Below, one piece after another: positions 59,001 through 64,000 of a DNA stretch of 64,000 nt. The stretch is from assembly GCA_964035545.1 (NCBI GenBank), contig OZ037771.1, positions 9,286,408-9,350,407 of the forward strand. The letters run 5' to 3'. The first letter of the stretch is position 1. Each line of letters opens with the position of its first letter. The DNA is from Bugula neritina. Taxonomy: Eukaryota > Bryozoa > Gymnolaemata > Cheilostomatida > Bugulidae. The position numbers and the translations under genes were made by a program. Below the pieces are notes generated by a model. That model did not search any database. It saw only the letters and a list, made by a program, of their open reading frames with translations, and was not told the DNA's origin.

Positions 59001-61464
59001 TGGCAGTGTGGCTCTGTGGGACATGAACAGTCTAGACTACAGCAGCACTGAGCAAATTAGTCAGTCCCTCCTCAACTTCAATGCTCACCATGATTGTGTG
59101 AACGGCATCAGGTGATAAACTGTAAACTGTAACCTTACGCTTGCTTGTATTGTGACGCATATATATGTACTAGTCACTGGTGTATAGTGCATATACTGGT
59201 ACTATAGTGCATATACTGGTACTATAGTGCGTATACTGGTACTATAGTGCATATACTGGTACTACAGTACATATACTCGTACTATAATGCATATACTGGT
59301 ACTATAGTGCATATACTGGTACTATAGTACATATACTGATACTATAGTGCATATACTGGTACTATAGTGCATATGCTGGTACTATAGTACATATACTGGT
59401 ACTATAGTACATATACTGGTACTATAATGCATATACTGGTACTCTAGTGCATATACTGGTACTATAGTACATATACTGGTACTATAGTGCATATACTGGT
59501 ACTATAGTACATATACTGGTACTATAATGCATATACTGGTACTCTAGTGCATATACTGATACTACAGTGCATATACTGGTACTATAATGCATATACTGGT
59601 ACTATAGTACATATACTGGTACTACAGTGTATATACTGGTACTATAATGCATATACTGGTACTCTAGTGCATATACTGGTACTATAGTACATATACTGGT
59701 ACTATGGTGCATATACTGGTACTATAGTACATATACTGGTACTATAGTGCATATACCGGTACTACAGTGCATATACTGGTACTATGGTGCATATACTGGT
59801 ACTATAGTACATATACTGGTACTACAGTACATATACTGGTACTATAGTGCATATACTGGTACTATAATGCATATACTGGTACTATAGTACATATACTGAT
59901 ACTATAGTGCATATACTGGTACTATAGTGCATGTGCTGGTACTATAGTACATATACTGGTACTATAGTACATATACTGGTACTATAATGCATATACTGGT
60001 ACTACAGTACATATACTGGTACTATAGTGCATATACTGGCATTATGGTGCATATACTGGTACTATAGTGCATATACTGGTACTATAGTACATATACTGAT
60101 ACTATAGTGCATATACTGGTACTATAGTGCATGTGCTGGTACTATAGTACATATACTGGTACTATAGTACATATACTGGTACTATAGTGCATATACTGGT
60201 ACTATAGTACATATACTGGTACTATAATGCATATACTGGTACTCTAGTGCATATACTGGTACTACAGTGCATATACTGGTACTATAATGCATATACTGGT
60301 ACTATAGTACATATACTGGTACTACAGTGCATATACTGGTACTATAGTGCATGTGCTGGTACTATAGTACATATACTGGTACTATAGTACATATACTGGT
60401 ACTATAGTGCATATACTGGTACTATAGTACATATACTGGTACTATAATGCATATACTGGTACTCTAGTGCATATACTGGTACTACGGTGCATATACTGGT
60501 ACTATGGTGCATGTGCTGGTACTATAATGCATATACTGGTACTATAGTACATATACTGGTACTATAGTGCATATACTGGTACTATAGTACATATACTGGT
60601 ACTATAGTACATATACTGGTACTATGGTGCATGTGCTGGTACTATAATGCATATACTGGTACTATAGTACATATACTGGTACTATAGTGCATATACTGGT
60701 ACTATAGTACATATACTGGTACTATAGTACATATACTGGTACTATGGTGCATGTGCTGGTACTATAATGCATATACTGGTACTATAGTACATATACTGGT
60801 ACTATAGTGCATATACTGGTACTATAGTACATATACTGGTACTATAGTACATATACTGGTACTATGGTGCATGTGCTGGTACTCTAGTACATATACTGGT
60901 ACTACAGTGCATATACTGGCATTATGGTGTATGTGCTTGGACTATGATGCATATACTAGTGCACAAAGTAGTGATGTGGTGCAAATATACTGGTTTTACA
61001 GTGCATATACTGGTAATACTGTGCATATTCACTGTTAAACTTTTTCAGCATATACAGTTGTAAAATGATACAATTGGAATATGTAACCTCAAAAGCACTT
61101 GTGAAGACTTTATTTGAGTTAAATTTTGCAGTATTTGGTGTCAGTTGTTTGCGTTTCTAAAACTCAGTGTGAATTCACTTCAAGCTTATATATTCACTTC
61201 ATGCTCAGATGTTTACTTCAAGCCCATATTTTCCAAAGTATTGGAAACCATATATAGCCAACTGCTAATAAACTGCATAGCTGCCAGTAAGTTTTTGCCT
61301 CTTCTTGTAGTTTCCATCCTACACTAGCCATGTTGGCTACTACCTCTGGGAAGAGATCCACTACAGAAAGTGGTCTCTCTTCCAGTTCAGACTCCAACCA
61401 TTCAGGTGATGAAGATCTTGTAGTATCAGACAATTCAGTGAAGCTTTGGTGGCTTGGTGAATGA
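53017..61464 (+). CDS. WRAP53: Telomerase Cajal body protein 1
   Basis: Nine exons: 53017-53164, 53696-53813, 54191-54302, 54649-54828, 55197-55416, 55807-55925, 56737-56849, 58977-59111, 61311-61464. Phases 1,2,0,0,1,0,2,2 close to 1299 bases (432 residues). The WD40 propeller matches WRAP53/TCAB1: FLKGCKW, LTCADDKKIRVFSLP, GTIYDYAW, PIHLWD, DEIDTAYSVAFTPDGS, QIGIISC, SGGVTHIKFSPDGN, SGARKDNELLVWD, NQRMYFDLDPSG, SVALWDM, and the terminal FHPTLAMLATTSG ... KLWWLGE. The family binds the CAB box of scaRNAs and telomerase RNA and brings them to Cajal bodies. The N-terminal part (about 60 residues) is acidic and short, so an upstream exon cannot be excluded. The exon 4 donor is the weaker ATG|GTTGGT. 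Introns 6, 7 and 8 are filled with tandem repeats and MITEs. Confidence 0.93.
53413..53590 (+). repeat. tRNA-derived SINE, copy 2, in WRAP53 intron 1
   Basis: Box A-like ATGGTCTAATGATTAATAC (53427-53445) and box B-like GGGTTAAAATCC (53474-53485) precede a body with AAGCATGTGGTCATAA and TTGCTCCTGTGCT that matches the SINE at 33811-33978. Confidence 0.75.
56021..56575. repeat. 15-bp minisatellite in WRAP53 intron 6
   Basis: About 37 copies of atgtagtgtggttgt with few base changes and no length change. It ends in (TG)n at 56569-56582. The Val/Cys-rich frame across it is a repeat artefact. Confidence 0.95.
57131..58826. mobile_element. Non-autonomous DNA transposon in WRAP53 intron 7
   Basis: Perfect 20-bp inverted ends AGAGTGGGGCTAGTTGAACC lie at 57131-57150 and, inverted, 58807-58826. 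Further copies of the end motif lie inside at about 57329-57352, 58437-58455 and 58462-58483, so the structure may be a compound of two related elements. No transposase frame was seen, and no target duplication could be fixed. A second MITE (57629-58039) is nested inside. Confidence 0.7.
57629..58039. mobile_element. Tc1/mariner-like MITE nested in the intron 7 element
   Basis: A perfect 17-bp inverted end AAGTTGCGTTTATACCT occurs at both ends, flanked by TA (57627-57628 and 58040-58041). It is 411 bp with no coding frame. TA duplications are the Tc1/mariner signature. Confidence 0.8.
59181..60960. repeat. 20-bp satellite in WRAP53 intron 8
   Basis: About 89 copies of catatactggtactatagtg. 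Variants differ mainly at the positions spelling gtgc, gtac or atgc and at atac versus gtgc. No insertion or deletion is visible over about 1.7 kb. A 120-bp higher-order unit (six copies) repeats at 60541-60900. Degenerate copies trail to about 61030. Confidence 0.96.
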
Positions 61465-64000
61465 AGATATTTTGAATACTTGATTCCCTCAACAGTTTGT
61501 TGATGTCATTCACTCCATACACCTATCTGTAACATGATTGGTCCAGTAGATAGTCTCTCTACATGTGATTGGCTGGGGACATCCATTACCAGTGAATTGT
61601 TACCAAGTTTGATAGTCAACAGTGACTGTTTTAATGGAGTCATCACTAGGCAGGAATATTCTGTATCGCCTGTTGTAACAGAGCAGCAATAATTAGTTAT
61701 TGATCTCATCCAGCTCTGGCTTTTATCTTGTGCTATACAGTTGCATACCTTTGAGGAAATACTAATCATATGTTTGATCTTAGATTTCAAAGTTAAGAAA
61801 GTCCTTTTAAAAATTGCATCTTTAGTGCTAAATTTTAACTTTGATCTATATTTTCAATAACTTTTTTGTGATTAGTACTTAGCTTTTCCCTTTTGCTGTG
61901 CTGTGTTATAGTACGATGCTTTCTAGCACGTCTGTCAGTGTAACATTGTGCTACTATCAGTTGACAATAACCAAGTGAACTCTAATTATCATATAGGGAA
62001 TAATATTGCAACATGTCATGTAATAAAGCAATAATATGACATGATATTATACAGTGAATCTACTTACTTCACAGATAACAGCTACTGGACACTATATATC
62101 CTCATTCAAGTTATATACCTAGAAGTTGTAAAAACAGCCAAACATATTTTAGTGGATCTTCATTACTTCTTTTTATTCTAAAATGCTTAATATTTACCGA
62201 GTTTTGTTTCATAAAATAGTGTGTTGCTGCATGCATGGGAAGATAGATTAATTTAATATCAATAATATTTCTTTCTTTTTATGAAATTAATGAAAATAAA
62301 ATGTGTATAATATTATTACTGCCTAAAGAAGTTACTAATAGAGCTCTTCCCTTCCCAACTTTACTGATTTTGGTTTTTAGTCTTTGGAACTAAACCACCT
62401 AAACATATACAATTATGCAGCTCAATCAAGAAATGAAAATAGATTCAAAAATGTTGAATGATCGTATTAAAGCATTTAACCTGTAATGTTTATATTTGTG
62501 GAAAATTTACAGAGTGTTAAAGCTAATGCTCAGATATGTTGTGTATATGCTTAGCGTTAACCACTAAGTTTATTCATAAAACAACATAATGTAAGTAAAA
62601 CACTGCCAAAATTATCTGCTTGATAGACTGAGTTGATCACGTTGAAGAAATGAATGCATTAAATCTAATAACTTCTGCTTGCAGTTTCCAAACATCATGT
62701 TAATTTTAACAGCTAATGAAAGATCAGCTACTGGACAAAATATGTATTAAATTACAATAGCAGCATTGTCATTGGTTATTATAAAATAACAGTTGCATAT
62801 AGGCTACATATTTTTACGGAAAGTGTAACTTAAACTCTGGCCCATTTTAGCAGACACTACTTGATCTCAAAATCTAAAACATGCCATTTTTACTAAATTA
62901 ATTAGAACATGACTCTGGCAATAGGACCATTAATTGGTAGTAAGTTTTAATACAATGTGAATTGATTACAACCTTTCAAATGTATAAGTACCTGCATAAG
63001 TTTTAAGTGGTCCAAATCCAATTTCATTTTAGTATTTATAGTATTAGCAACACTATACTTGCATTCTAATTATAATTTGGATAGTTTTACGGATTGTTTT
63101 TAAATGTTATATTGATGACTACCTTCATATGTAGACCTGCAAAATTGTATGCAGGACACTGTTAGTTGACATGCTGCATGAATTCAAATACTTTTCCCAT
63201 TTTTGTTCTTAGTTATTTTCTGTATAGTGATAAAATATACAGAAAATACATTCTATACATTGCCTGTTTGTGTATGACCATGCATAATTTCAGAAGCAAA
63301 GCTACAAGAAATATGCTGATTTTTCACCCATGAGTTTTGAGTACGCTCAAATGAAAAATGGTGCATGTGATTTCCATCTATTTTGCTACAAATAGATTAT
63401 GGTGTTTTATGAGCTGCCCACTACCTATGCTAATAATCAGCAGTTATTATATTGATTTTATAATAATAATAATAACAATGAATGATAAAGACAAGTTTGT
63501 ACTGTATAACCTCGCATCTTTGCTGTGCTATTTTTGCTTGCTAAAATATAGTTTTAAACTTGAAGAATTTGTAATGTGATAAAATTATTAGTCTCATTAT
63601 TTTTTAATTGTATAAATATGAATGTTTTTATAGAAACTGTCCTAATTCGATTTTACATGCAGATTGTTTAGGAACTTGGTACTAGAGAGTGAGCTTGATG
63701 AGTGTTAGCTACAGTGAAGTTAAAGAGAAATGTTCTGTATCAACCAATATCTATGTCATGGGTTACATCTCACAACTATTGCAAATGTTCAACAAATAAA
63801 AATATTCAATTTTAATTTTTTCGCTCAACCAATTTGCATGTTATATCTTTTGTAAAGGTTTTGTTGATCAAATAGTAAGAACTACCAAAACTTTTCATTG
63901 TGACTTTAGTAACAAAGATTATTTTTCTATCCTTAGCGGTTTTACCATTTAATAGAAGAGGTTTTGAAGCATTGCATAATTCGTCCATATCTCTACAAAC
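61465..64000. other. Downstream of WRAP53, no gene recognised
   Basis: Contains the WRAP53 3' UTR, whose end is not fixed. Bases 61500-61800 are slightly less AT-rich and hold frames on both strands (94 codons minus at 61790-61506, about 60 codons plus) without recognisable homology. The remainder is AT-rich. Confidence 0.5.

Noticed and set aside
1-64000. CRISPR array, bacterial operon or phage defence system
   Set aside because: The tandem repeats have no spacers of unique sequence, the genes are spliced, and all recognised proteins are metazoan.

Overview
The window is nuclear DNA from an animal, most likely an invertebrate. The evidence is AT-rich sequence, spliced genes with GT-AG introns, Ty3/gypsy LTR retrotransposons, LINE fragments, tRNA-derived SINEs, MITEs and long minisatellites. 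The gene set (RPP21, a Reeler protein, STARD10-like, IQCJ-SCHIP1-like, TM2D3, WRAP53) is metazoan. A lophotrochozoan would fit, but the species cannot be read from the sequence. No prokaryotic system, CRISPR array, rRNA or tRNA gene was seen.

Layout. 1-2534: the 5' half of a Ty3/gypsy element on the minus strand, running off the left edge. 2571-3803: a fold-back element with G-rich, telomere-like arms. 4136-5066: a hAT-type non-autonomous element with an 8-bp target duplication, split by a solo LTR. 5110-5235: a hairpin MITE. 5466-5876 and 13620-14700: low-complexity (NATAST)n-like DNA that a full-length but decayed Ty3/gypsy element (5877-13516, minus strand, two LTRs) has inserted into. 14890-16100: a LINE reverse transcriptase relic on the minus strand. 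16932-17463: RPP21 (+). 19195-22766: a four-exon secreted Reeler-domain gene (-). 25813-29619: a seven-exon STARD10-like START gene (-). 29620-34718: intergenic, with low-complexity tracts, a hairpin MITE and a SINE. 34719-44154: a 14-exon gene equivalent to human IQCJ-SCHIP1 (+). 44947-45681: TM2D3, one exon (-). 46600-48720: more low-complexity DNA. 48770-52178: a LINE fragment fused to a 5'-truncated Ty3/gypsy element with its 3' LTR (+). 53017-61464: WRAP53/TCAB1, nine exons (+), whose introns hold a SINE, a 15-bp minisatellite, two nested MITEs and a 1.8-kb satellite of 20-bp units. 61465-64000: no gene recognised.

The host genes do not form an operon or one pathway. RPP21 (RNase P) and WRAP53 (Cajal body and telomerase RNA) both act on small RNAs but are 36 kb apart. 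SCHIP1 and TM2D3 converge. Every multi-exon model was built by hand from homology and GT-AG sites. Reading phase closes across all exons of the Reeler, START, SCHIP1 and WRAP53 models (399, 268, 517 and 432 codons). That is strong internal support, but there is no transcript evidence. Family assignments rest on remembered family sequences, not on a search.
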